In this document: positions 28,301-39,400 of the stretch, one piece after another
How positions within the stretch are numbered: the stretch's first letter is position 1
How the letters are laid out: the number at the start of each line of letters is the position of its first letter
Notes under the pieces: generated by a model
What the model was told of the DNA's origin: nothing
Seen by the model: only the letters and a program-made list of their open reading frames with translations
The model's database searches: none
DNA from: Oscillatoria nigro-viridis PCC 7112
GTDB taxonomy: Bacteria; Cyanobacteriota; Cyanobacteriia; Cyanobacteriales; Microcoleaceae
Length of the DNA: 64,000 nt
Assembly (NCBI RefSeq): GCF_000317475.1
Contig: NC_019729.1
Coordinates: 1 to 64,000, forward strand
Direction: 5' to 3'
Program-made: the position numbers and the translations under genes

Positions 28301-28996
28301 CTAACCTAATTTCTTAGATACTTCTGCCAGTTTAGTCACCATTTGAGATACGGCTTTGTCAACTGCCGCGCTCAAAAGTGAGTCTTCATTGCTGTTGCCA
28401 GAATTGCCGCTGATACCTCTGACAGAAATATTAGAATCGCTTTGATCTGCCTCTCCTACTGCTTTGGCAGTGGCAAGAATATCTCCCGAAGCTGTACCGA
28501 TTAACCGCACATCTATTTGAACGGTAGCTTTGGTTTTTTGTGAACCGGCGCCGATTCCCATGAAACTGCCGCCGCCGGATTGTTTGTCGATATTAAACTT
28601 GGTAATGGTGCCGATGAGCACGGCGTCAACTCCTAATTGTTTGCCAATTTCGGCTGCTGTCCCGGCATCCATCGCGCCGCTGCGATTTTGCTGTTTGAGC
28701 GCTTGTTCGAGTTTGCTGCGATCGACTACTGTATAAGTGCCGTTGTTGACGAGTTCGTTGATTAGCAGTTCGCTGATGCCTTTGGCCGCGCCGACTCCCC
28801 TGTAGGAAGTGTAATAGCTGTTGGTGGTGCCGTAGTCGAAATCCATGACGACGAGGCGCTTTTTGGCAGTAGCTTGGGCGAGTTGGGTTGGGGGTTGGGT
28901 GCTGGCTGGCGTGGCGGTAGCGTTGACTGAAACGCCTGCTAACATTAGGGTAGCGAGAGAAATGCTGGTTAAGCGAGATATAGTGGTTGTTTTCAT
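28301..28996 (-). CDS. CsgG-like secreted protein
   Basis: A 231-residue exported protein with a signal peptide (MKTTTISRLTSISLATLMLAG, cleaved near ATATPA, about residue 28) and no lipobox cysteine. The mature part matches the CsgG/HfaB/LpoB-like fold: KRLVVMDFDYG, ELLINELVNNGTYTVVDRSKLEQAL, and EIGKQLGVDAVLIGTITKF (about 105-125), then a strand-rich region. CsgG proteins form outer-membrane pores for curli export, while LpoB-like members activate peptidoglycan synthases. With no lipid anchor and no curli genes nearby, a periplasmic assembly role is more likely than a pore (inference). It converges with the PP2C gene across the MITE. Confidence 0.85.
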   Translation of the reverse strand: MKTTTISRLTSISLATLMLAGVSVNATATPASTQPPTQLAQATAKKRLVVMDFDYGTTNSYYTSYRGVGAAKGISELLINELVNNGTYTVVDRSKLEQALKQQNRSGAMDAGTAAEIGKQLGVDAVLIGTITKFNIDKQSGGGSFMGIGAGSQKTKATVQIDVRLIGTASGDILATAKAVGEADQSDSNISVRGISGNSGNSNEDSLLSAAVDKAVSQMVTKLAEVSKKLG

Positions 28997-29289
28997 AAAG
29001 CTTTCCTCACAGTTGTGTTGTGCCGACTCTAGAATACTTTACGGAACAGCCCGATGTCAGGGTTGGGGGTGAGGAGGTTGGAATTGTCGGATTTTAGTGT
29101 TTTTTGACGTTCTACAGGCGGAATTTTTGTGAATTAACCGCAGAGGACGCAGAGAACTCAGAGAAACAGAGGAAGAGTTTAATCAAACTTTCAATCGTTA
29201 TATAGGGATTTAGGGGTTTTCCTGCCAAAAAATCTCATATCTCTGTACTCTAACGCCGGCAAGAACCGCACAGCCATCCAAAATTCCTC

Positions 29290-29655
29290 TTACGCCCCAG
29301 ATTCGATAAAACCCATCAACCAATTAGCCATCGTCGCCCTGCGAGTCTGTCGGGGCCCGAATTCCCCAATTTTGTAGCCTTTAAAGCCCAATTTTTCCTT
29401 CAGCAACTGCTTGTTTTCTGGAGGAGTCGATCGAGTCAATTTCACCGTCGCCGGCCTAGAATCGATAAAATCCGGCGGTTCCGGGTATTCTTGACGCCAC
29501 TCGGGTGCAACACCTGCACTGTTCCACTTGCCAGTCTCGGCATCGCAGCGGTAGCCCAGATACTGCCACACTAATCGGTTGACGGCAGCATCGTCGATTT
29601 CTTCGTTGAGGATAGCCCAAATAGTTTCGTTATTCAGCGGTGGTAATTCAGACAT
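29290..29655 (-). CDS. DUF1823 family protein
   Basis: A 121-residue protein found in cyanobacteria and plastid-bearing lineages. It shows the family pattern: LVWQYLGYRCDAETGKWN (about 28-45), APEWRQEYPEPPDFIDSRPATVKLTRS and a C-terminal block LLKEKLGFKGYKIGEFGPRQTRRATMANWLM. There are no membrane segments and no known enzyme motif. It lies downstream of gap1 on the same strand with a hairpin between them (29712-29735). Function unknown. Confidence 0.85.
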   Translation of the reverse strand: MSELPPLNNETIWAILNEEIDDAAVNRLVWQYLGYRCDAETGKWNSAGVAPEWRQEYPEPPDFIDSRPATVKLTRSTPPENKQLLKEKLGFKGYKIGEFGPRQTRRATMANWLMGFIESGA

Positions 29656-29711
29656 GAGCGCGATCGAATCGGAAACAAAAAAAGTTTAACTCACATTAAG
29701 TAACATGATCA

Positions 29712-29735
29712 GGAACGGGCTCTGGGGCCCGTTCC
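29712..29735. terminator. Hairpin between gap1 and the DUF1823 gene
   Basis: GGAACGGGC (29712-29720) pairs perfectly with GCCCGTTCC (29727-29735) around a 6-nt loop. It lies about 70 bp after the gap1 stop. No T-tract follows on the minus strand, so it may be a palindromic repeat rather than a true intrinsic terminator. Confidence 0.45.
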
Positions 29736-29805
29736 ACAAAAAATCCTAGGAATTTGTTTGTGGGGTGGACACGCGAGCCCGCCCCAAATGCCACACCCCA
29801 AAAAA

Positions 29806-31306
<1,501 letters not shown>

Positions 31307-31618
31307 CTACCCGACGCACCTAGTAATTAGCAATTCCACCGCATCAGAAATAAAACACGACCCACCAAATTTATTGAGCACAGGTCTAATGTTTTCTGCA
31401 ACTGCTGAAACTTGAGCTGGCGAACAAAAAGCAAGCACATAAATGTTATCCAGCGCCGTCATTGATGAATCACGGGAAACGTGATCCCTAGTGCTTTTTC
31501 CAGCGACATCACGAATCACTGAATAACCGGGTACGCCAGCTTTGTCTAAACCGTCTAAAATCTTGCCTAGTTCTACTGAGTGGGCTATGATTTCTACTCT
31601 TTTGACTGACTCCATCAT
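31307..31618 (-). CDS. sbtB: PII-like regulator SbtB
   Basis: A 103-residue PII-like protein encoded one base after sbtA, behind a strong GGAGGTGA ribosome binding site. SbtB binds adenyl nucleotides (cAMP, AMP, ADP, ATP) and regulates the bicarbonate transporter SbtA. The beta-alpha-beta repeats are visible (KRVEIIAHSVELGKILDGLDKAGVPGYSV; LDNIYVLAFCSPAQVSAVAENIRPVLNKFGGSCFISDAVEL). The C-terminus is just ITRCVG and lacks the CGPEGC loop that I recall from the Synechocystis protein, so redox-linked nucleotide hydrolysis may be missing. ATGATG offers two adjacent starts. Confidence 0.88.
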   Translation of the reverse strand: MMESVKRVEIIAHSVELGKILDGLDKAGVPGYSVIRDVAGKSTRDHVSRDSSMTALDNIYVLAFCSPAQVSAVAENIRPVLNKFGGSCFISDAVELLITRCVG

Positions 31619-31619
31619 C

Positions 31620-32591
31620 TCACCTCCAAAACATATTGATTCCGTATAGATACAGGGGAATGCCTACAATGATATTAAATGGAAATGTCACTGCTAAGGC
31701 AGTTGAAATGTAAAGACTTGGGTTCGCTTCGGGAACAGTTAGGCGCATGGCTGCTGGTACTGCTATATAAGAAGCACTCGCGCACAATACGGCAAACAGC
31801 AAAGTGTCTCCCTGCGGCATTCCGATTAATTTGGCTATTAGCAAAGCAATTACTGCGTTGACTATCGGAATTAGGATTGCAAAGCAGATCAGAAAAATTC
31901 CTGCTTCTTGCAAATCTTTAATTCTGCTGGCTGCAACCAGCCCCATGTCTAGCAAGAAAAAAGTCAAAACTCCGTAAAACAAGTCTTGAGTAAACGGACT
32001 CATAACTTGCCAACCGTGTTCTCCTGTCATGATGCCCATAATTAGGCTGCCAATCAGCAGAAAAACTGAACTGTTTAGGAATGCTTCTTGCAACACTTCT
32101 GGCCAAACTATTTCGCGTTTTCCTTCTTCCCCGCCAAATACACTGACTAGAATGAGACCGACTATAATTGCCGGGGATTCCATTAATGCTAGCGCGGCTA
32201 CCATGTAACCGTCAAAGTCGATTCCCTGTGCTGTGAGGAAGGAGGTTGCAGTGATAAATGTGACGGCGCTGATGGAACCGTAGGTGGCTGCGATCGCTGC
32301 GGCATTGTAGGAGTCGAGTTTTATCCTCAGAATTAAAAAAGTATAAATTGGTACTAGCATTGACATCAGCATGGCGGCCACAATTGTCAGGGCGATTTGC
32401 TGGTCAATTCCGCTTTTGGACAGTTCGACACCGCCTTTAAATCCGATCGCAAACAGCAGGTACAGCGAAAACAGTTTGGGGATGGGGGCTGGAATTTCTA
32501 AATCAGATTTGAGAAAAATTGCCAGCATTCCCATGAAAAAAGCTAATATGGGTGGATTTAAGATATTTGACGCTACTAAACTCAAATCCAC
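31620..32591 (-). CDS. sbtA: Sodium-dependent bicarbonate transporter SbtA-like
   Basis: A 323-residue membrane protein with about ten helices, starting at GTG. It shows the SbtA/DUF897 pattern of two inverted halves, for example LFAIGFKGGVELSKSG (about 45-60) and AATYGSISAVTFITA (about 100-115), with a second half near ASASYIAVPAAMRLTVPEANPS (about 270-290). Synechocystis SbtA (374 residues) has a long cytosolic loop between halves; here that loop is short, marking a distinct branch. It imports bicarbonate with sodium into the cytoplasm for the carboxysome. It forms a tight operon with sbtB, so low inorganic carbon probably induces both. Confidence 0.88.
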   Translation of the reverse strand: MDLSLVASNILNPPILAFFMGMLAIFLKSDLEIPAPIPKLFSLYLLFAIGFKGGVELSKSGIDQQIALTIVAAMLMSMLVPIYTFLILRIKLDSYNAAAIAATYGSISAVTFITATSFLTAQGIDFDGYMVAALALMESPAIIVGLILVSVFGGEEGKREIVWPEVLQEAFLNSSVFLLIGSLIMGIMTGEHGWQVMSPFTQDLFYGVLTFFLLDMGLVAASRIKDLQEAGIFLICFAILIPIVNAVIALLIAKLIGMPQGDTLLFAVLCASASYIAVPAAMRLTVPEANPSLYISTALAVTFPFNIIVGIPLYLYGINMFWR

Positions 32592-32729
32592 GATCGTTCA
32601 CTCCCATTTCTTGCGTTTTTAATATTACTTCCCCAGTAATTGTGGCACGAGAATGGATCAATAGAGCGATCGAACTTTGGACGCGAAAGCTCGATCGGGA
32701 TAAATACCGCCAAATACGGCAAAGGCACA

Positions 32730-32764
32730 AAGTGCACACCTTACAACCAGTAAGGCGTGCACTT
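32730..32764. terminator. Hairpin downstream of the peroxiredoxin gene
   Basis: AAGTGCACACCTTAC (32730-32744) pairs with GTAAGGCGTGCACTT (32750-32764) with one mismatch in 15. It lies 31 bp past the peroxiredoxin stop and before sbtA on the same (minus) strand, so it could separate the two transcripts. No T-tract follows. Confidence 0.5.
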
Positions 32765-32794
32765 CGCACCCGCAGGTTAAGTATTTGTGTTTAA

Positions 32795-33529
32795 CTAAGC
32801 AACAGTCAAATAAGACTCTAGGGCTTCGGAACCACCGATCAACTTGCCGTCGATAAATACTTGCGGCACAGTTGTAGCCCCAGTCATAGCCCGGAGCGAT
32901 CGGGTTGTGATCTCCCGGCCCAAGACGATTTCTTCATAATCCAAGCCATGTTTACTCAGCATTGCCTTAGCCTTAGCGCAGAAGGGACAGCCGATTTTTG
33001 TAAACAGCGAAACGACCTTGGGCTTGGCTGCTGCGGAGTTGATGTAGTTGAGCATCGTCTCGGCATCGGACACTTTGAAAGGGTCTCCCGGTTCCTCTGG
33101 CTCAATAAACATTTTTTCAACCACGCCATCTTTTACCAGCATCGAATAACGCCAAGACCGCTTCCCAAAGCCTAAATCTGTTTTGTCTACCAGCATTCCC
33201 ATGCCTTCGGTAAACTCGCCGTTACCGTCGGGAATTAACGTCACATTGTCTGCTTCTTGGTCTTTTGCCCACTCGTTCATCACAAAGGTGTCGTTGACGG
33301 AAATGCAAACGATTTCATCTACGCCGTTTTCTTTGAAAACTTTCGCCAATTCGTTGTAACCGGGGAGGTGCGTTGACGAACAAGTAGGAGTAAAGGCTCC
33401 TGGTAGCGAGAACACTACTACGGTTTTGCCTGCAAATATATCATCCGTGGTGACATCGACCCACTCGTTGTCTTTGCGAGTGCGAAAGGTGACTTTGGGT
33501 ACTCTTTGACCTTCGTGGTTCGTCAGCAT
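32795..33529 (-). CDS. Peroxiredoxin-glutaredoxin hybrid
   Basis: A 244-residue fusion that reduces hydroperoxides using glutathione. Residues 1-165 are a Prx5-type peroxiredoxin with the peroxidatic Cys50 in [18 protein letters not shown] and the downstream [11 protein letters not shown] strand. Residues about 170-244 are a glutaredoxin with the CPFC active site (about 180-183) and the [18 protein letters not shown] glutathione-binding loop. The fused glutaredoxin supplies electrons to its own peroxidase. It is cytosolic and monocistronic between two repeat regions. Often annotated as glutathione peroxidase, although it is unrelated to the selenium enzyme. Confidence 0.94.
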   Translation of the reverse strand: MLTNHEGQRVPKVTFRTRKDNEWVDVTTDDIFAGKTVVVFSLPGAFTPTCSSTHLPGYNELAKVFKENGVDEIVCISVNDTFVMNEWAKDQEADNVTLIPDGNGEFTEGMGMLVDKTDLGFGKRSWRYSMLVKDGVVEKMFIEPEEPGDPFKVSDAETMLNYINSAAAKPKVVSLFTKIGCPFCAKAKAMLSKHGLDYEEIVLGREITTRSLRAMTGATTVPQVFIDGKLIGGSEALESYLTVA

Positions 33530-33631
33530 GATTTTAAATTTTTGGGTACTTGGGTTCCATTCCTTTGCTTATTATAGCGTACTCATAACGAGTATGACTT
33601 GTCAAGGGAGGCGAGTTTTTTTCTCGGACTT

Positions 33632-33735
33632 GGGCGCGCGCGAGCTCAGTTCATTGTCTTTGCGACGACAGTTTGAATCATAGTCCGAATCAATCTCACG
33701 GCGGGCGCGAACTCAGTTCATTGTCTTTGCGACAG
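33632..33735. repeat. Direct repeat pair
   Basis: GGGCGCG(CGC)GA(G/A)CTCAGTTC followed by ATTGTCTTTGCGAC occurs at about 33632-33667 and again at 33703-33733, 71 bp apart. It lies between the Uma2 gene and the peroxiredoxin promoter. Role unknown. Confidence 0.7.
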
Positions 33736-33758
33736 CTAGCAGATTTAAAACTTGCAGT

Positions 33759-34400
33759 TTAAGTAGGTCGGCAATTCTGCCTCCATTCCTTTGCTGCTGC
33801 TAACGGGTGAGGATTTTTTACACATTCTCTCAACATATCGATATCAATTCCCGGTAGCAATTCGCTTTGTGTGATTAATTCATAACCGCAGTTGGGCGCG
33901 AATTCAACCGGAATTTCTTCTCGCAAATGGTAGATAGAAAATCGGTCATTTCGCCAGAACCAAACCTCTCGCACATTCAACCTTCTATACAGTTCTAGTT
34001 TATTGATACTGCCACTGGTAACAATCACTTCAATTACCAAATCGGGAAATTCTTGATCTGTCCCAATACAGTAAGCTTCATCCGGTTCCGTACCGCCACT
34101 TTTTTCCTCTTGTCGCAGAGTTGTAGACCCAAAAGGAAAATATTCTATTTCAGCTTCTACAAAGTAAATTTCTAGCAGATTTCCAATGCCAGTTTTGCGA
34201 CTTTCATGGCGGCGAGAAGGCGACATAATTTCCAAAACTCCATCTAAATAAGTAACTCGATATCCCGCTGTATCTCCAATCCGATTCAGCAGTGTCTCGT
34301 ATTGTTCCCAGTTGGCGCTATCGGTAATGTAGCGATCTTCAGGATCTTGGCGTTGGAGTGCTTGTTCCTTAAGTAGCGTATCTAGCTCGCTCGTCAGCAT
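33759..34400 (-). CDS. Uma2 family (DUF820) putative endonuclease
   Basis: A 213-residue protein of the Uma2/DUF820 family, which has a PD-(D/E)XK nuclease fold and is greatly expanded in cyanobacteria. The catalytic elements are visible: GYRVTYLDGVLEIMSP (about 47-62), GGTEPDEAYCIG (about 102-113) and FPDLVIEVIVTSG (about 119-131), the Asp and Glu being the metal ligands. The usual Lys of the motif is not evident in VIEVIV, where Thr-Ser-Gly follows. Biological role is unknown; links to mobile DNA are suspected for the family. An AGGAGGT-like site precedes the ATG. Confidence 0.9.
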   Translation of the reverse strand: MLTSELDTLLKEQALQRQDPEDRYITDSANWEQYETLLNRIGDTAGYRVTYLDGVLEIMSPSRRHESRKTGIGNLLEIYFVEAEIEYFPFGSTTLRQEEKSGGTEPDEAYCIGTDQEFPDLVIEVIVTSGSINKLELYRRLNVREVWFWRNDRFSIYHLREEIPVEFAPNCGYELITQSELLPGIDIDMLRECVKNPHPLAAAKEWRQNCRPT

Positions 34401-34442
34401 CGGTATTACCTCCTTACAAGTTGTTCTAATCTTAGCTCAAGT

Positions 34443-36425
34443 TTATTCCCAATCAAATTGCCTCCCCAAATATTCCTCTACTTCCTGGTTGTAAGGTCGG
34501 AAATAATCGCTCAACCAATCGCGAACCGATTCATTGACAGGCTGGTAAGAACCGGGATTAGCATTTTGGTACTCAGATAATTGATATTCCGGCAAATCTA
34601 AGAATTCTAAAACTTGCTTGAGTGTTGTCGCCGCACCTGCATAAAAATCTTCGCTTTTCAAAATTAACAACTGTTCTGGGGGAAAGAAAGTGCGCCATTT
34701 TTTGATAAATTCTATGTACCTACCGCGAGCTAAATAATTCCCCGGTTCTTCGCCGATGATGTATTCTGGATTTTGATTCAACCGTTCAACTTCATCGCTA
34801 ATTGCTCGATCGAGCGATCGCGCTTCCCAATTTAAGCCAGTCAAGCGGTAAAATTGAGAAATCGCCCGATCGACCGGATTTCGTAAAAGTACAATCAGTT
34901 TCGCCTCTGGAAACAGGCTGTAGAGACGTTCCGGTGCTTCCCTAGAGTCAAAATAGCTCGGACTTGCTTCGCCAGTTACAAATTGCTCTCCCGAAGGCAT
35001 GGGCGGAAAATGAGCCAAATACCAATCAATCCCTCTGTCAAAGTGCCACGAAAAAAAATCCATCTCCTTTTTAATCGGAGTCAAAATTTGCGGGTGTTGA
35101 GCTAAATAAGTATACAGAGAAGTCGTGCCGCACCGCTGACAACCAATAATTATAAAGTTAGGAACTTTGACTGGTTTTAAGTTCCAATTTTGTGGCACAG
35201 GCATCTTGCCTGTCTCTTGTTGTGGAACAGGCATCTTGCCTGTATCTGCTTGTGGCACAGGCATCTTGCCCGTATCTGCTTGTGGAACAGGCATCTTGCC
35301 TGTATCTGCTTGTGGAACAGGCATCTTGCCTGTATCTGCTTGTGGAACAGGCATCTTGCCTGTTCTCTTACTGATAATAGATGCAAAACTTTGTTTGTAA
35401 CTGACAGTTCGATAAAAATCAATCGCCTCGGCAATTTTACCTTGCCTCGTCAAAGCTTCCCCCAAATTCAGATAAGGCCAAAAAGCCTCCGGTTTAGCTG
35501 CAACAACTTCGCGGCACAATTTCTCAACTTCATCTAGCTTGTTTTGCCTAACAAAAACTTCCCACAAATTGTAATAAAACCACCAAGGAAGATCGGGATT
35601 TATTTTTAGTGCTTGGAAAAATGCCGCCGCCGCTTCCTCCCAATATTTTTGGTGGCTCAGAACAGCACCTAAATTGTAATAAGACCAGCAATCATCAGGT
35701 TTTTGGGCGACAGTTGCGCGAGATGAGGCTAATGCGCGATCCTCTTCGAGGGCTTCCCTAACGCACTTTTCTTGCTGCTGCAACAACTCCTCTAATTCCC
35801 CTGACAGTCCTGCACAACTCGGCATATTTGTCAATAAAAAATTGTAAATAATAATTGCGCTTTTTGGGCGATCGTACTTGGCTAAATTCTTTCCTAACTG
35901 CAAATAAAACTCCCCATTTTTCGGTGTAATTTGCAATTGCGATTGTTCTAACACTAAGTTGAAATCCGACTCAGTTTGTCTGAGAGCGTATCCCAACTTA
36001 TCGTAAATTCCCGGCAAATCTCCGTCAATTTCAACAGCTTTTAAATACGTAGCGATAGCTTCATCCCACTGTTTTAGTTTAGTTAAAGCGTCGCCTAAAT
36101 TGCAAAAAGACCAAGCAAAATCCGAGTTGAGTGCAATCTCGCAGCGGTAAGCAGCAGCAGCCTCTTCCCATCGCCGAAGTTTCAGCAAAGCATCGCCCAG
36201 ATTGTGATATGACCAGGAAAAATCTGGATTTAACTCAACCGCTTTTTTGTAAGCAGCGACAGCTTCCTCCCATTTTTCAAGTTTCAGCAAAACATCGCCC
36301 AAACAGTGATAAGACCAAGAAAAATCTGGATTTAATTCAATAGCTTTTTTGTAAGCAGCAACAGCCTCATCAAACCGACCGCTTTCTTGCAGGGAATTAC
36401 CCAAATCGTGGTAGTCATTATCCAT
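34443..36425 (-). CDS. TPR-sulfotransferase with palindromic-repeat linker
   Basis: A 660-residue protein. Residues 1-345 are about eight TPR units, the first four nearly identical (WEEAVAAYKKAVELNPDFSW). Residues about 352-413 are six copies of the decapeptide TGKMPVPQAD, encoded by a 30-bp DNA repeat. The sulfotransferase domain runs from about 415 to 655 with the 5'-phosphosulfate loop FIIIGCQRCGTTSLY (about 418-432) and the 3'-phosphate motif VLLRNPVDRAISQFY (about 515-530). It should move sulfate from PAPS to a glycan or protein bound via the TPRs. The ATG at 36425 overlaps the stop of the preceding gene by 8 bases, showing translational coupling; an upstream TTG is possible. Confidence 0.9.
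   Translation of the reverse strand: MDNDYHDLGNSLQESGRFDEAVAAYKKAIELNPDFSWSYHCLGDVLLKLEKWEEAVAAYKKAVELNPDFSWSYHNLGDALLKLRRWEEAAAAYRCEIALNSDFAWSFCNLGDALTKLKQWDEAIATYLKAVEIDGDLPGIYDKLGYALRQTESDFNLVLEQSQLQITPKNGEFYLQLGKNLAKYDRPKSAIIIYNFLLTNMPSCAGLSGELEELLQQQEKCVREALEEDRALASSRATVAQKPDDCWSYYNLGAVLSHQKYWEEAAAAFFQALKINPDLPWWFYYNLWEVFVRQNKLDEVEKLCREVVAAKPEAFWPYLNLGEALTRQGKIAEAIDFYRTVSYKQSFASIISKRTGKMPVPQADTGKMPVPQADTGKMPVPQADTGKMPVPQADTGKMPVPQQETGKMPVPQNWNLKPVKVPNFIIIGCQRCGTTSLYTYLAQHPQILTPIKKEMDFFSWHFDRGIDWYLAHFPPMPSGEQFVTGEASPSYFDSREAPERLYSLFPEAKLIVLLRNPVDRAISQFYRLTGLNWEARSLDRAISDEVERLNQNPEYIIGEEPGNYLARGRYIEFIKKWRTFFPPEQLLILKSEDFYAGAATTLKQVLEFLDLPEYQLSEYQNANPGSYQPVNESVRDWLSDYFRPYNQEVEEYLGRQFDWE
35191..35370. 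repeat. Six 30-bp palindrome-bearing tandem repeats inside a gene
   Basis: Six consecutive 30-bp units beginning TGTGG(A/C)ACAGGC-ATCTTGCCTGT contain the palindrome ACAGGCA-TCT-TGCCTGT. On the minus strand they encode TGKMPVPQAD. Several other frames are also open through the tract. The unit resembles intergenic palindromes of filamentous cyanobacteria, so it looks like a repeat that invaded and expanded within a gene. Confidence 0.9.
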
Positions 36426-39400
36426 GCAAAACTCCTGCAATAGTCAGTAATTTTTCCAGCGAGTTCAAATCCACCCGCATATCTTTATGTCCCGGATATT
36501 TCTGAGTTTGGTCATCCACCAAATCGCCAAGTAAATAGTAATGTTCCAAATTGCATAAATTGCTAATCATCCAATAACAATGCGGAACGTAAAGAGGGGA
36601 AAAAATCTCAATTACCTTAGTTCCCGGACTGCAAAAAACTAGATTAGTCAATCCCCCTCCGTGAGGGGCAACAACTACTTTAGCAGCAGCCAAACACGAT
36701 GCTTGTTCCGCTACCGACATCGTTTCCAATTTGACACTGCGGAACCCAATTTTTTCTAAGTATTTAATTACCTCTTCATCGTTGAGGATTCGCCGATAGG
36801 ATGCTTGTTGGCGGGTGATATAAATTCGCTCTGAATAGTCTGTATTTAGGAGCTGTTTTTCATTGAAAAAGGTCTGTTTGAGATATTCACACTTCCATTT
36901 TGAAACGGCTCCCGATCCGTCATAAAATATTGACGGAACTATTAATTTATCGGCTGTAATGTGTAAATTGCAGCGACTTTCTAAAAGTTTATCTTGAGAA
37001 ATTCCTAAAGTATCTAAAGTTTCTGTTTGATAGGAAGAATCCCTGGCATTGACAACAAACTTATCTATAGTTTCTATCAATCCGCTCCGCTGCAAAAGGT
37101 CAAATCGCGTCATCACATCAAACATCCAATGAAAATAAGCAGCTCCACCCCAGCGAGCCGACAAAAAAGCCACATTTCCATCGAGGTGTTCAGCGGGAGG
37201 CAATTTGTCGGAAGTGATTACCAATTCAGCACAACCCATTGAAATATCAGGAACAAGTTTATTGTCTGAAGTAATGACGGCGGTAGTCACAACATCTGCC
37301 CAAGCTCGTCCGTTTGGCAATACGGCAACAAAAGCTTTTCTGGAATGACTTTGATGTTCCCAAAATCTGCGGCTGCTGTCGATTGTTTTGGAATCTGATA
37401 AATTGATTTGACTCGCAGGATGGATGTCAATGCAGGTGAGGTGCGGATTTGATTCTGCTGCAACGGTCAAATCTTCTGTAAACCCACAGTATTTTTTGAG
37501 AACACTTAAGGGTAAGATTTGATTCCTGCATTTTGCCCGATCGCTCTCATCGGCTTCTCCTTGTTGTTCCAGAGCATAACCTATATTATCGTAAGCTTCA
37601 AACAAATCCGGTTTAATTTGCAGGGCTTGAACTAAATTAGCGATCGCAGGTTCCCACTGCTGTTTTGCCATTAAACTCAAACCCAATCCTTCGTAACACC
37701 AGCAGGATTTTGGATCGAGATTGATGCCTTTTTCATAAATGGCGATCGCCCTTTCCAATTCCCCTTGATTTCGCAGTGCATCGCCCAACTTTTTGTACAG
37801 CCAACTATGCTCCGGTTCTAGAGCGATAGCACGACCAAAAGCAACTGCTGCTTCCGGCCAATTTTCTTGTGATTCCAGAACTTCTCCCAAACTATTGTAC
37901 AGCCAACAATCATCTGGATTTAACTCAATAGCTTTGCGGTAAGCCGCCGCCGCTTCTTCCAAGTTTTCCAGTGCAACCAAAGCCTTACCTAATCTCTCGT
38001 AAGACCAACAAAAATCGGGATTTAGTTCAACTAACTTGCGGTAAGCAACAGCAGCGTCCTCCCACTCAGAAAGCTCCATCAGCACATCGCCTAAATTGTT
38101 GTAAGTCCAACAAAAATCGGGATTTAACTCAATAGCTTTGCGGTAAGCAGCAGCGGCTTCGTCGTGTTCCTCCATTGCCTGCCAAGTTTCCCCCAAAAAG
38201 TGGTAAGACCAACTAAAATTAGGGTTGAGTTCGATCGCCCCTTGGTAAGCGGCCCGAGCTTCGTCCAACTGTTTTTTCTCTTGCAGAGCTTTGCCCAACT
38301 TGTGGTAAGTTAAGTAGTTGCCAGACTTAATTTTAATCGCTGTTTGATAGCGGGCGGTCGCCTCATCCAAATAACCTGCATTTGCCGCAATATCCCCCAA
38401 CTTTTCCCAACCCAGAGACAACAGAGTTTGCTCTTCGCCCAAACTTTGATTGCCGATTTTTTTGACAATCAGTTGATAGCCTTTGTGTACTACTTCTAAC
38501 TGACTTCCAAACATTTCCAAAAAAACATCTATCCCAATTTTAGTATCTTGCTCCGGGCTGTCGGGAAACGTAAACTCGTAATCGTCAAAAATCATCAATC
38601 CCCCAACTTTCACCAACCTCCAAGATAAAATCGCATCTTGCAGAGCACTGGTGGGTTTGTGACAGCCGTCAATGTAAGCAACATCGTAATATTCCGCAGC
38701 CAAATTAATTAACAAATCTTGAGAGTAACCTTCTAATTCAATTACCCGATCGGCTGCTCCCGTTTTAACAATATTGCCCTTAAAATGTTGTTGGAAATAC
38801 AAATCAATACAAGTAATCTTTGCCGTCGGATGAGTTAAAATCTTATCCAGCAGCCAGCAAGCCGACATTCCCTGAAAACTGCCGATTTCCACAACTTGAA
38901 AATCCGCAATTCCGGTAAATTCCTGCAAATGCCGTTGCCAAATAGGAATATTGTGGGTAAACCAATCTTGGGTAAATTGATAATCTTTCGCCGCACACTC
39001 AGGCCAACCCCTCAATTTGCTCGCTTTTTGGTGGCAAATAATTGCTTCTTCTAATTCCCCTAATTGCGGTAAAATATTTCCTAAATCGTTGTAAGCTTTA
39101 GAATTGCTCGGGTCGATTTCTATTTGGTGGCGGTAAGCGGCAATTTGTGCGTATAACTCCTGTTGTTTGGCCCGAACATCATTCAGTTGGGCGACAACTT
39201 CCGCAGCATTGGGTTCAATTTGCACTGCCATGCTATAAAATACGATCGCACCTTCCAACTGCTTCTGTTTCGCTAAACTATTGCCTAAATTTATATAAAA
39301 CTCTGCTCCATCTAACTCAATTCCCAGCAAGTTGTGGTAAATTTTCCCGCTGGCAAGTACCTCGATAGCTTGACAATAAGTTGCGATTGTGCTGTCTAAG

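Noticed and set aside
35167..35537. Plus-strand frames reading repeated GTGILPVSAC or WNRHLACICL peptides
   Set aside because: Antisense readings of the 30-bp repeat in the TPR-sulfotransferase gene; the domain-bearing minus-strand frame is the real one.
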